Assembly (NCBI GenBank): GCA_023525975.1
Contig: CM042020.1
Span: 14,686,001-14,750,000 of the forward strand
Direction of reading: 5' to 3'
From: Smallanthus sonchifolius
Taxonomy: Eukaryota; Streptophyta; Magnoliopsida; Asterales; Asteraceae
Length of the DNA stretch: 64,000 nucleotides
Made by a program: the position numbers and the translations under genes. This document shows positions 48,301-55,563 of the stretch, piece by piece. Position 1 is the stretch's first letter. Every line of letters begins with the position of its first letter. The notes under the pieces were generated by a model that was given only the letters and a program-made list of their open reading frames with translations, was not told the DNA's origin and made no database searches.

Positions 48301-49146
48301 TAAGTACCCACAGGAGAAGACCTTGCATGATCAAAATAGCTTGCTCTTGAAAGAGGTAACAAAACTTTCCCTTGAATTATCCAGTTTCCTAGTAGCAACA
48401 AAAAGATGTTTATCTACTTATTTAATATCTTAAACTAAGCAGATTAAAGGAAAGGAAAAAGAACTAGTCGAACCGCCTCTTGTGGACCTGCAAACTCAGG
48501 GGTACATGGTCCCATTTGAGTTGAACCTTGGGTTAGACTCTCACTTCACCCTTAATCTTTTGAAAGAAAGATTAATTCAACACATTGGGATTTATTATAG
48601 ATTATAGTTGTTTGCTGTTCCAATAGGAAATGATGGGCAGATCCATCCTTACGTAAAAATGCTGGGTGGGTTGGGAAACGATTTCGGTGAAACACACATC
48701 AACTCTTTTTTTTCAATTTTTAATGTTTGTAAATAAATATTTAATAATTTCTTTATTAATATTTTATTTATTTAATGTTTTATTTCTCAATTATTTCTGA
48801 TTATTACTAATTATTTAATATTTTTTTTATTCAACCCGTATATTACACGATTTTCTAACCTAGTTGATGTAATAAAAAAGTTATAATTTCATTTTGGAGG
48901 TTACATGCAATATTACATAACTTTTAATCCGTTTTACCGGTTACCCTTTTAGATGTATTTTCTTTCATTCGACACATTTGAGATCAAACGTAACCCATTA
49001 ATCCATTGATAAGCATATTGGTTGAAAAAGAAATGTAATATTTGATTATATCCTTATGCAGTGAGACATACCAGGGAGGAGAAATAGAAAAAACACAAAG
49101 ACAAAGTCAACCGTCGACCGTGATTCCTTATTGGATGCTTCAATAG
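21828..49146 (+). CDS. FUL/AP1-like MADS-box transcription factor, copy 2 (8 exons)
   Basis: This encodes a MIKC-type MADS-domain factor of the SQUAMOSA (AP1/FUL) clade, which acts in the nucleus as a dimer or tetramer on CArG boxes in flowering and fruit programmes (family knowledge). Exons are 21828-22012, 46274-46352, 46469-46533, 46912-47011, 47247-47288, 48314-48355, 48443-48531 and 49062-49146; all introns are GT-AG. Lengths 185/79/65/100/42/42/89/85 match the clade's exon pattern and splice into an open frame of 228 codons plus stop. Domains: MADS residues 1-60, I about 61-88, K about 89-171 with LKELHNLEQQLETALRRLR, C-terminal 172-228 ending VIPYWMLQ. The start is the canonical MGRGR; an upstream in-frame ATG at 21747 is not expected to be used. 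Odd points are Tyr at position 22, a 24-kb first intron and a shortened C-terminal motif. It could be functional or decaying. Confidence 0.9.
24814..24833. repeat. TG dinucleotide repeat
   Basis: Ten TG units lie at the inner edge of the right foldback arm; a CACACACACACA run lies at the matching inner edge of the left arm near 23974. Confidence 0.9.
25220..25357. repeat. 67-bp-arm hairpin with 4-base loop
   Basis: Bases 25220-25286 and 25291-25357 are inverted repeats at roughly 85-90% identity around the loop TGGT. The best core is CAAACTCTGATTGAAGTCAT against its complement. It is nested in the right arm of the larger foldback, and transcription of the intron would yield a long RNA hairpin. 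Confidence 0.85.
25458..25789. mobile_element. Possible CACTA left end
   Basis: CACTACTAGAAAACATG is a canonical-looking CACTA terminus, followed by repeated TTTCCGACAAG / TTTGCGACAACTTTCCGAC words resembling subterminal repeats. The stretch is cut by the LTR element at 25790. No matching right end was found beyond 28651. Confidence 0.4.
25790..26238 (-). repeat. 3' LTR of the intronic LTR element
   Basis: 449 bp, + strand TGTCAAAAAATG to GCCCATCA, near-identical to 28202-28651. Confidence 0.9.
27319..27362. repeat. AT dinucleotide microsatellite
   Basis: 22 uninterrupted AT units lie in the interior of the 25790-28651 element. Confidence 0.95.
28190..28201 (-). promoter_or_regulatory. Primer-binding site of the intronic LTR element
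   Basis: Minus strand reads TGGTATCAGAGC, flush with the 5' LTR end; it matches the initiator tRNA-Met 3' end used by many copia elements. Confidence 0.88.
28202..28651 (-). repeat. 5' LTR of the intronic LTR element
   Basis: 450 bp, paired with 25790-26238. Confidence 0.9.
28652..30049. other. Intronic DNA without recognised gene
   Basis: AT-rich sequence; the part from about 29150 may be upstream, decayed sequence of the copia element that follows, but no domain could be read. Confidence 0.4.
30050..31690 (+). pseudogene. Heavily decayed Ty1/copia pol (RT-RNase H)
   Basis: On the + strand the copia RT start is visible as VAFWKEAVNDDVDSI, CEVRLVIQGFKQN (about 30280-30480), then KIVKSLYGLKQAP (about 30625-30665). 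RNase H appears at 31050-31690: MISTRLDIAYDVGKLSRFI, EGYSDSSWITN, TSGCVFLF, CTMEYEFVALV and DKSRHFDIR. Stops and frameshifts are frequent, and the YVDD region is damaged. Gag and integrase are not visible. It is an old relic, more eroded than the copia element at 1484-6422. Confidence 0.8.
31691..32970. other. Copia 3' flank and short-repeat region
   Basis: No protein is recognised. A purine tract AATGGGGAGGAGG at about 32178 may be the polypurine tract of the preceding copia relic. Between 32510 and 32660 a degenerate ~40-base unit with CAAGTTACTAC and AGAAGTAAATCATCAGT repeats about four times. Confidence 0.4.
32975..33510. mobile_element. Inverted-repeat MITE in intron 1
   Basis: Arms at about 32975-33130 and 33330-33510 are inverted repeats: CTATTTGATAAGTTA, ACTTATATATAAGTTGATGC-like sequence and GTATGGTCYCTCCATG occur in both, in opposite orientation. 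The ~200-base centre is unrelated and non-coding. No clear target duplication was found; the ends are approximate. Confidence 0.7.
33511..35230. other. AT-rich intron sequence, partly homologous to 54.7-55.1 kb
   Basis: No gene is seen. About 34430-34790 aligns with 54735-55135 downstream of the gene, sharing TTTATGTGAAA, AATAAATTTATTAAA, AATAGGGGTRGA and GGGGCCACRAGTCTAG. An AAT trinucleotide run lies at 34376-34410. Confidence 0.55.
34376..34410. repeat. AAT trinucleotide microsatellite
   Basis: About eleven AAT/ATA units with one interruption. Confidence 0.9.
35549..35576. repeat. GT/AT compound microsatellite
   Basis: Six GT units are followed by eight AT units. Confidence 0.9.
36441..36720. 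repeat. ~40-bp tandem array with GTTTCGCTAGGATA units
   Basis: Seven to eight imperfect units contain AAGCGAACTTAGTAG and TTTCGCTAGGATA, so each unit has paired AGCGAA and TTCGCT words. A related, more scrambled set of AGCGAAACTA / TTTCGCT words lies in the homologous LTR at 56700-56946. Confidence 0.85.
37260..40155 (-). pseudogene. Ty3/gypsy pol, 5'-truncated (RT, RNase H, integrase, chromodomain-like end)
   Basis: Read on the minus strand from about 40155: aspartic-protease/RT linker DVPVVCNFLEVFLEDLPGLP, then RT with PYRLAPSEMKELMSQLEEL, DAPVLFVKKKD and the active box FIDDILIYS (about 39530). RNase H follows with GYYRRFIQDFSRIASPL, DHKSLEYFFEQKELNMRQRR and ADVVADALSRK. Then comes the integrase, with MDFITKLPR, SDRDNRFMSRFWKRF and DGQSERTIQTLEDML, keeping D, D and E, and a C-terminal chromodomain-like end (WKHRKRSEATWEKEDEM). 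Defects: a stop near 39732, frameshifts near 39380 and 37510, and loss of part of the integrase zinc finger at a palindrome (38492-38614). Gag and the 5' LTR are absent. Confidence 0.9.
38492..38614. repeat. Perfect 40-bp inverted repeat inside gypsy pol
   Basis: 38492-38531 and 38575-38614 are exact reverse complements over 40 bases with a 43-base spacer. The word GGTGCTCGGCCTT is shared between the spacer and 38403-38415, where the integrase resumes. This joint replaces the N-terminal part of the integrase zinc finger. Confidence 0.95.
40156..45352 (+). pseudogene. Second decayed Ty1/copia element in intron 1
   Basis: On the + strand, copia features appear in order: protease-proximal FKPFGGCYVSFGDNAKRYM (about 41310-41370), integrase core remnants (LVDHSWYTCTCFLAPKDPKF, about 41824-41880; ELQVKDLRSDNCSEL), RT start (KFVIGTRCVFINKKDE, about 43019-43070; GTDYDETFALVARLATIRI) and RNase H (NLVSWKSKKQNLVARSSVEA, about 44955-45015). 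The end is marked by a purine tract CTCCAGAGGGAG before TGTTAGAATAT at 45353. A degenerate repeat region lies at 40540-40730. Stops and frameshifts occur throughout. 43440-44600 contains AT-rich sequence without copia similarity, probably an insertion. Confidence 0.8.
44208..44680. repeat. Direct repeat flanking an insertion in the copia relic
   Basis: A ~95-120-base block with ATATAGTAATCACTGGGAAT and TTTTAGTGGTAYCTAAAAA occurs at about 44208-44325 and 44587-44680. The copies are ~90% similar and colinear, so the spacer was duplicated or inserted between them. Confidence 0.8.
45353..45967 (+). repeat. Probable 3' LTR of the second copia relic, with SINE insertion
   Basis: TGTTAGAATATATTAGATTAG follows the polypurine tract and is a common copia LTR start. 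The segment is interrupted by a SINE (45583-45856). The LTR's outer end is not certain. Confidence 0.5.
45583..45856 (+). mobile_element. tRNA-derived SINE with 11-bp TSD
   Basis: A 274-bp unit is flanked by perfect 11-base duplications CAACTTCTTCA (45572-45582, 45857-45867). Its head has A-box-like GATCAACTGGTTTGG and B-box-like GGTTTGAGTCTC, spaced as in tRNA genes, followed by an unrelated body and a short A-rich tail (AATTAAAAAAACTAG). These are hallmarks of a pol III-transcribed SINE mobilised by LINE machinery. Confidence 0.85.
45968..46196. mobile_element. GTACCG-rich hAT-like MITE next to exon 2
   Basis: Ends TAGGGATGA and TCATCCCTG form short inverted repeats. The inside is two ~100-base related halves filled with GGTACCGGTACC-type palindromic words (GATACCGTACCGATA, CGAGTACCGGTACTGTACCG). 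It ends 77 bases before exon 2. No clear 8-base target duplication was found. Confidence 0.6.
46274..49146 (+). CDS. Copy 2 exons 2-8: I, K and C regions
   Basis: Seven exons occupy under 3 kb, in contrast to intron 1. Exon 2 reads MVRILERYEQHSYTERELN; exon 3 SWTLGHAKLKDRIDLLQKNQ; exon 4 NLMGEDIDSLNLKELHNLEQ onward; exon 5 NRFMIESISEFKKK; exon 6 EKTLHDQNSLLLKE; exon 7 IKGKEKELVEPPLV onward; exon 8 ends SQPSTVIPYWMLQ then TAG at 49144-49146. Each junction has GT and AG and preserves phase. An alternative acceptor after TTAG at 46282 would drop three codons. If intron 7 is retained, translation stops at 48605-48607, giving an alternative C-terminus as in copy 1. Confidence 0.9.
47400..48147 (+). 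mobile_element. Small LTR pair (TRIM/copia remnant) in intron 5
   Basis: Two ~130-base direct repeats start TGTTAGAGCA at 47400 and 48013 and share TTAAGTCATTAGGGTTTCTAA and TATGCAATTCAATAC. A purine tract TTGAGGGGAA directly precedes the second, as before a 3' LTR. The ~480-base interior has no protein. No convincing primer-binding site or target duplication was seen. It accounts for most of the 1025-bp intron 5. Confidence 0.7.
48608..49061 (+). other. Intron 7 remainder of copy 2 with a copy-specific insert
   Basis: Both ends of this stretch align with intron 7 of copy 1 (183-285 and 896-1008), but about 48625-48890 is absent from copy 1. This AT-rich insert has no clear ends. Confidence 0.5.
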
Positions 49147-49340
49147 ATCTGATCATATCATATAACTGTATAAAGACAGGAATGATTTGATGAGGAATTG
49201 AAGAGGTTAAATTTATGTTTTTCCAGAACAGAAGTAGATGTTATAATAAGATTGTATGTTTATTACACAAGTTGTAATAAATTTTATGTAATTTACATTA
49301 GATTCTGGACCTCCTTTCGAGTCTACTTTTAGAAATTCAA
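49147..49340 (+). other. 3' flank/UTR of MADS copy 2
   Basis: Aligns with 1118-1340 behind copy 1, confirming that the duplicated unit extends past the stop codon. Confidence 0.6.
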
Positions 49341-49394
49341 TAACTTGTATTAATGGTCCTAAAATGCAAACTTCTTACTTTTCTAACTATGTGG

Positions 49395-49575
49395 AATCTA
49401 ATAGTGTCAACTACAGTTTTTGGTGCAATGATAGCTTCAAAACTTCTTATAGTGGAGATCTTGTATTCGAATCCTAGCAACAACAAAAAAGGGTATGTGG
49501 CCAGGTCAGGGGATTTACCCAGTTGGAGGGTTCCTCCTGAGGTGGACTGCCTCAGGAAAAACCAATTATTTTAAA
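49395..49575 (+). mobile_element. Possible second SINE downstream of copy 2
   Basis: GATCTTGTATTCGAATCCTAG resembles a tRNA B box with flank, and a plausible body follows (GGTCAGGGGATTTACCC). The A box is weak and no target duplication was found. Absent behind copy 1. Confidence 0.3.
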
Positions 49576-50030
49576 ATATCTAGATATTATCTTTAAAAAA
49601 AAACCGCAGTTTTTTCAAACTTAATATAACAGAATCAAATTGATTTCAAAATCAGGTGTTCTTGATGAAGAGAAATTATAGCAATGTAAATAATTGTTGG
49701 TAGATTTTGGGGTGGGGGTTGGGGCCACTACAAGAATTTTAGTCTGATACGACGGGCGGTGCCAACAATGTGTCGTCATAACTGGTTACTCCGGCAAGGT
49801 GTCATCGGGGAATAGGTCAGGCCCCGAGAATCCTCAAAACTTTTTAAGTCTGGGACATGTAAAAAATCGGGCCTTATAATATAAACTTAATAAACATATA
49901 TAAAAAAAACATGATACGAACTTATATATATATAGATATTTTTTTAAAAATTGGGCTTATATATATATAGATTTTTTTTTTATTTCTTGGTTTTGGGTTC
50001 AGATTTATAAACAATTGGGTTTATATATAT

Positions 50031-50351
50031 ATGGAAGGGTTCAAATACTAACCAACTTTTTATTTGATAACCGTGCTAACCACTATAAAACAATCATATA
50101 ATTTTATATTATTTTTTTCTTTTAATTGTTAAAATAGTATATAAGTATTTTGAATAAATATTTTGAACGTAAATACGAAAATGATGAGTCTTACGTATAC
50201 GTACCAAATAATGTTACATATACGTGACACATAGTGTTTACATATATGTAACATTAACATAATGATAATTGTTACATATACGTAACACTATGTTTGAGAG
50301 TGGTTATCATGGTTATCACATAAATATTGGTTAGCATTTGAACCTCACCCT
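50031..50351. mobile_element. 321-bp MITE, member 2
   Basis: Same length and near-identical sequence to 6497-6817, with matching terminal inverted repeats and TA-repeat flanks. It lies inside a probable hAT-type fragment within the left part of the CACTA element. Confidence 0.8.
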
Positions 50352-50525
50352 ATATATATATATATATATATATTCAAAACACACAAACATATATATATAA
50401 TATAAAAAAATAAAACTTCGTGTCCTAAGGGAGGCCGGGCCTGGGACCGTCCCACTGCTAGCCCAAATAATATGAGAATTTGAAGAACTACATTTATATT
50501 ATTTTAATAATATGAGAATTTGACG

Positions 50526-50920
50526 ACTTTTTTTGACCCTAAAGCGACGACTTGTCGTCGGCATAAGCTATCCCGACGACTTATCGTCGGGATAGGTGTC
50601 GTCGGGATTGCTTCGTCCCAATAGCCCAAGATTGTCGTCGGCATAGGTGTCGTCGGTATAGGGTCTAATTAAATAATTCAAAAAGAAATTATATACCGAC
50701 GACATGTCGTAGGTATAGGTTCTAATTAAATAATTCAAAAAGAAATTCTATACCGACGACATGTCGTCGGTATAGAATTTTTTTCATTTTTTTTAATAAT
50801 TTTTAAAAAGACCTATACCGACGACATGTCGTCGGTATAGGTTTTTTTCATTTTTTTTAATAATTTTTAAAAAAGACCTATCCCGACGACATGTCGTCGG
50901 TATAGGTCTTTCTGTTTTTT
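50526..50920. repeat. Left CACTA subterminal repeat array
   Basis: About ten GACGAC/GTCGTC words, several as the perfect 16-base palindrome CCGACGACATGTCGTCGG minus its outer bases. Such arrays are transposase-binding regions in CACTA elements (family knowledge). Confidence 0.85.
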
Positions 50921-51165
50921 TTTTTTTTTTAATTTTTAATATTTTTCCATAAATATTAAATTTCTAAAAAAAAAAACCTGCAAATAATTATATATAAACC
51001 ATTCAAACATTCAAATCCAATAAAAACTAATATCCGAAACGTAAAACAAGCATACAAATTGTTCGACCCACAAACTTGTCCGACAAATCAAACATTCAAA
51101 ACACAAAAATATGCAAATTGTTCAAGAAAACACCACACCAACTACAAAGGCTCAACAACTCCAAG

Positions 51166-52932
51166 CTAGTTATCATCACTACTAGTTCGGCGCTCCCACA
51201 TTTGACGCATTTGATCCATTTGTCGTTGCATTTCAAGCATTTGTTGATTATGCACACGACGTTCTTCCTCTAGTTGTTGATTTTGCAATCGTTGTTCTTC
51301 CTCTCGTTGGGCTTCGCGTTGTTGTTGTTCTTGGAATTGTTGTTGAAGACTAGCCACACGTTGATCAACGTCTTGCCAATGTGGTTGTGGAGGGGGAGTA
51401 CCGAACACATCCGGTGTGGGATTACTCACCACACGACCAACACCCCGGATATGGCCACGCCGATGACCTAAGGCACGCTCCATGCATGCAAACTCATCAA
51501 TAGTGGATGTGTCACCACCAGACTCAGCAGATGATATTGTATACTCCTCTTGTATTCAGTCCTGCATTAAACAATGTAATAAACAATCAGTTGACTATTT
51601 TACTAAAATTCGACAGCATAACTGCTGTAAAATGGATAACCAACCTTTTAAACTTAAGTAATAGACGACCCAAATTCACAAATTCCAATCAACCAACACT
51701 AATAACAACAAATACTAATAATACTAGCAAACATATTCAACAATTGGTCTCGAGTTGGATGTACTAAGTCTATTAAAGTGTGTTTGGGTCATTTTGACCC
51801 GTTTAAAGTTACAGTTGGATGTTCCAAGTATATTAAAGTGTGTTTGGGTCATTTTGACCCGTTTAAGTTAAAGTATTTTGTTTTAAGTCTATTAAATTGT
51901 GTTTGGGTCATTTTGACCCGTTAAAGTCAAACTTGGATGTTTTAACAAAAAAATAATTTCACTTACATAATCTGTTGATGCAAAATCATTGGCCCAGCCC
52001 GTCCCTTCTTTATAATGGGTCGATCTGAACACGTCAATAGGGCCGGTCCCCTGTGAAAAACAAAAATAATATCACTAAGAATTAATAAGCATGTTTGTAT
52101 AATAATAACAACTGTATTTCATACCTCCATGTGTCGGCGTTGGGCGTATGATTTGCTTCCATGGAAACTTGGGTAGCGTTGTTTTGCTCGGTTTTGTTTG
52201 TTCTTCTCCGAGCGGTTTTTATAGCCCGCACTTAAAAACAGCTGATTAATCAAAATATCCCAAGTTTCTTGATCAACATCTTGTGGTGGATTACTCCTCG
52301 CCGCCTCCACATCATCGTATCCCCCATTCTCGTCGAAATGAACTTTCATCTCTCCCTTGTGATCTTTATAAGCCCTTTGACACTCGGCGGTGATTCCGAG
52401 TTGAACGCCTTGCCACTTTTCAGTGTTTCTCCAGGCGTCCAGATTAAAATATTCCTACAAGTGGAAAGTAATTAGAAAAAATCTAATAGTTATGAAATTG
52501 TAAGTAATTATAAAACATCTATACTTACTAATAGAGTGGGATATACTGCCTGTTTCTTCTCATTTGGAACCTTGGCCCAGTTAGGATAATATGGCGGGAC
52601 AACCTTCTCAACCTCCAAAGAGATAGCACGTATAAAATCAGTTGCATTAGGACCCACGAACTTGTAGCCACCGCCATGAAGTTCAACATCAATGTCAAGA
52701 GGCTTCCTCCCATTTTCCTCAAATTTCTTATATAATTTGAGGTTTTTTCCTTTAGAACGCCTCTTTTGTGAGGCACTACCTATATTGACACATGAAAGTT
52801 AGGCAATTATAAAGACATCTATTAAACACTAACAAGTAACTTACCACTCGCACAACCCGATTCTAAGTTGTACGGACCCCCATATCCATCGTCTCCACCA
52901 TCACCACCATGTGATTGCGCCATCGTTGCCAT
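51166..52932 (-). CDS. CACTA-borne Transposase_24 / Ptta-En-Spm-like gene, 5 exons, one internal stop
   Basis: Proposed exons on the minus strand: 52845-52932 (starts MATMAQSHGGDGG), 52529-52779, 52125-52454, 51967-52050 and 51166-51561; each junction has GT-AG and the first four join in phase. Exon 2 has GPNATDFIRAISLEVEKV and VPPYYPNWAKVPNEKKQA; exon 3 has WRNTEKWQGVQLGITAECQR and NPPQDVDQETWDILINQLFL. This is the accessory protein carried by plant CACTA elements and often annotated as Ptta/En/Spm transposase; it is not the catalytic subunit. The last exon encodes a Gln/Glu-rich coiled coil (LQQQFQEQQQREAQREEEQR). With the proposed acceptor its second codon is TGA, so the copy may be broken or spliced differently there. 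Confidence 0.7.
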
Positions 52933-53849
52933 AATTTCTACACCAAAAATAATTAGTGAGCATAAATAATTAATAATTAACATAGACAAATATAAAGACA
53001 TCTATTAAACACTAATACTACATTTTTAACATACACAAATATAAAGACATCTATTAACATACATTCAATCAGAATCATCACTACAATAACGTGTGTCAAC
53101 ATCATCATCTTCTTCTTCTTCATCATTTATTTCATCTTTACAAACATACATAAACAACTGTCAAATTCTCAAATTACATATATAAACACAATTCCATACA
53201 TAAATACCCAAATTTCTCAAATTTTCCAAATTACATATATAAACACAATTCCATACAAATTTCCCAAATTTTCATCTAAACCTAATTTAATCATAAAATT
53301 TCATAAATATTTATAAAATCATACATCTAAATCATATATACATACATACAAATAAACACAACAATATACATACAAACATACATCCAAATACCCAAATTTC
53401 ATCTAAACCTAATTCACATCTAAACCTAATTTCATAATAAAATTTCATAAATATTTATAAAATCATACATCCAAATCATATATACATACATACAAAATAA
53501 ACATAACAATATACATACAAACATAATCTAAACATAATTTATAAAAACATTACTAACCAAGTTTGCAAATATCTTCAAATAGCTTGAAATCCTCAAACAC
53601 TTGTTAAATCTTCAAACACCTAACCAAAAACAAAGAAATTAACCAAAATACCCAAAAATTTTGATTTTATTGTCAAAATTGAAACATATATGTTAACTAA
53701 CCTTAAAAACCGAGAGATTAGTGAAAATTGCACCACAAAACACTTCAAAAACGCGAAATCGCCAAAGAGAGAGATGAGAGAGTTTTGTTTCGTTTTTGGG
53801 TGAAAATGGGAAGCAGAAACCTGGCTGCTGGGTTAGGGGACGCTGAGAC

Positions 53850-54225
53850 CTATACCGACGACATGTCGTCGGTATAGCCTAGATAATCGGCTCCAAAGGA
53901 TCCTGTGCCAACGACATGTCGTCGGTATAGGGTTTTCCCAAAATTGTTTTTAATTTAAAAAAAAACCCACCGACGAAAACGTTTTAATAAAAGAAAAAAT
54001 AATAGAATTTAACCTATACCGACGACATGTCGTCGGTATAGGGTTTTCCCCAATTTTTCACCGGGCGCCAATTTTCCCTCCATACGGCTCAACCCTGTGC
54101 CGACGACATGTCGTCGGTATAGGGTCTCACTTCTCAAAATTTGTGATTAACCTATACCGACGACATGTCGTCGGCACAGGGTGACCTATGCCGACGAAAA
54201 ATGTCGTCGGGATAGGTTCCGTCGG
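53850..54225. repeat. Right CACTA subterminal repeat array
   Basis: Six to seven copies of TACCGACGACATGTCGTCGG or variants (CGTGCCGACGACATG, GTCGGCACAGGG), matching the left array. Confidence 0.85.
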
Positions 54226-54248
54226 CATAGGGTCTTTTTCTTGTAGTG

Positions 54249-55563
54249 TATAAGAGGGAATTAAGGTAAATCACATCGTTATTTATTTTTGTTAATTATC
54301 TCAAACCCTTAATTGTGCCCTAATGGAATCAACTTTTCATCCCAATCATCCCCATACTCCTATCGATCATACCGCTTCACAATATTCATCCAAATCAAAA
54401 TTAAATGTCATACGGTTCTTTTTCCCATTTCCCGTCAATATTGTTCTAAATATTAACCAATTGACAACATATAAACAATATTGTTTTTTTGCATGTGCAA
54501 TTGTTTGTGAAAAGACCTGATTTTGGTTCCTACGTATTTTATATAAAAAAGGAAGTTTACTTATTTTGTATAGCCAATGCTAGGAATATTTGTTCATTCA
54601 AATAAAAAGGAAGTTTACATATTTTATTTACTTTCTAATAAAGTATGAAAACATTTAAGTTAAGTTATTCGATTGTTATTTTTCTTTCAGCTTTTGCCAT
54701 TACTAATAACCATTCAATTTATGTAAAAGTTTGAAGAATTTTTTATTTTTTTTAAATAGTTACTACTTTATGTGAAATTCTTAAACAACTTTAAAATAAT
54801 AATAAATTTATTAAACATCCTAAATATAATTATGATGCAAGTATAATATCCACTTAATATAATCCTTGATATAACTTTCTTGTTTCCATTATGTGATTTG
54901 TCAAATTTTTGTTGCAAACATTAATTATGTGATAGAATAGGGGTAGATAATATGTACATGCGTTTAATTATTTGTTGAAAGGTTAAGTTTTCAATTGATG
55001 TCACCGTACGACAACTCGAACACATGTCATTTTGTCCGAACAATATTATGGGGCCACAAGTCTAGCTAGGGCATCCAAAATTTTCTTTTGTTTGTTTCTA
55101 GATAGCTAAATAGTCTAGGAACACTTAGAAGCAAAACCTGGTTACAATGTAATTAATTAGAGTGGTTTTAGTGAAGAGTACCTTAAGTGTGTGCTTGATG
55201 ATTTTCATACATGGAGTACCAAACATACTATATGTCTATTTTCGTGCTAAAAAGATATTAATTAATTTGGTAAATTACATTAAACATATAACATATATAA
55301 ATTAAAAAATAAGAAGCATGTAGTGCCGAACGTTTCTTTGAATACACAGCTATCCACCAGAGATATTCATTATATCACTACTGGTGAGTCCTGCACGTGA
55401 GATCGTACAGGTCCTCGTCTAAATCCACAGGTATATATAATAATTTTTATAAAATGTATGGATTTTATCGTAAACAACAAACTAATCATTGTTAATTGTG
55501 TGTAGATTGACGACTTGGAAGCACGGTTGAAGACGATGGAGAGGGAGTGAGATGTTGACCGAG
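54249..55563. other. Intergenic DNA with patches like intron 1 of copy 2
   Basis: No gene is seen. About 54735-55135 aligns with intron positions 34430-34790; 55185-55260 (GTGCTTGATGATTTTCATAC, TATATGTCTATTTTC) aligns with 22775-22845; and 55318-55342 (ATGTAGTGCCGAACGTTTCT) aligns with 25578-25606. The patches are short and diverged. Confidence 0.5.

Larger units (their letters stand above)
49726..54248. mobile_element. CACTA transposon with GACGACATGTCGTCGG subterminal repeats
   Basis: The left end CACTACAAGAATTTT (49726) and right end TTTTTCTTGTAGTG (to 54248) are complementary CACTA termini. Subterminal regions 50526-50920 and 53850-54225 hold many copies of TACCGACGACATGTCGTCGG, mostly inverted pairs. 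Inside is a minus-strand multi-exon gene (51166-52932) but no DDE transposase, so the element is non-autonomous. The left end was enlarged by further insertions (about 49800-50450), including the MITE at 50031-50351. The 3-base flanks (GGC, TAT) differ, so the target duplication is not confirmed. Confidence 0.8.

Noticed and set aside
51166..51483. Independent host gene encoding a coiled-coil protein
   Set aside because: It forms the last exon of the CACTA-borne gene and lies inside the element's termini.
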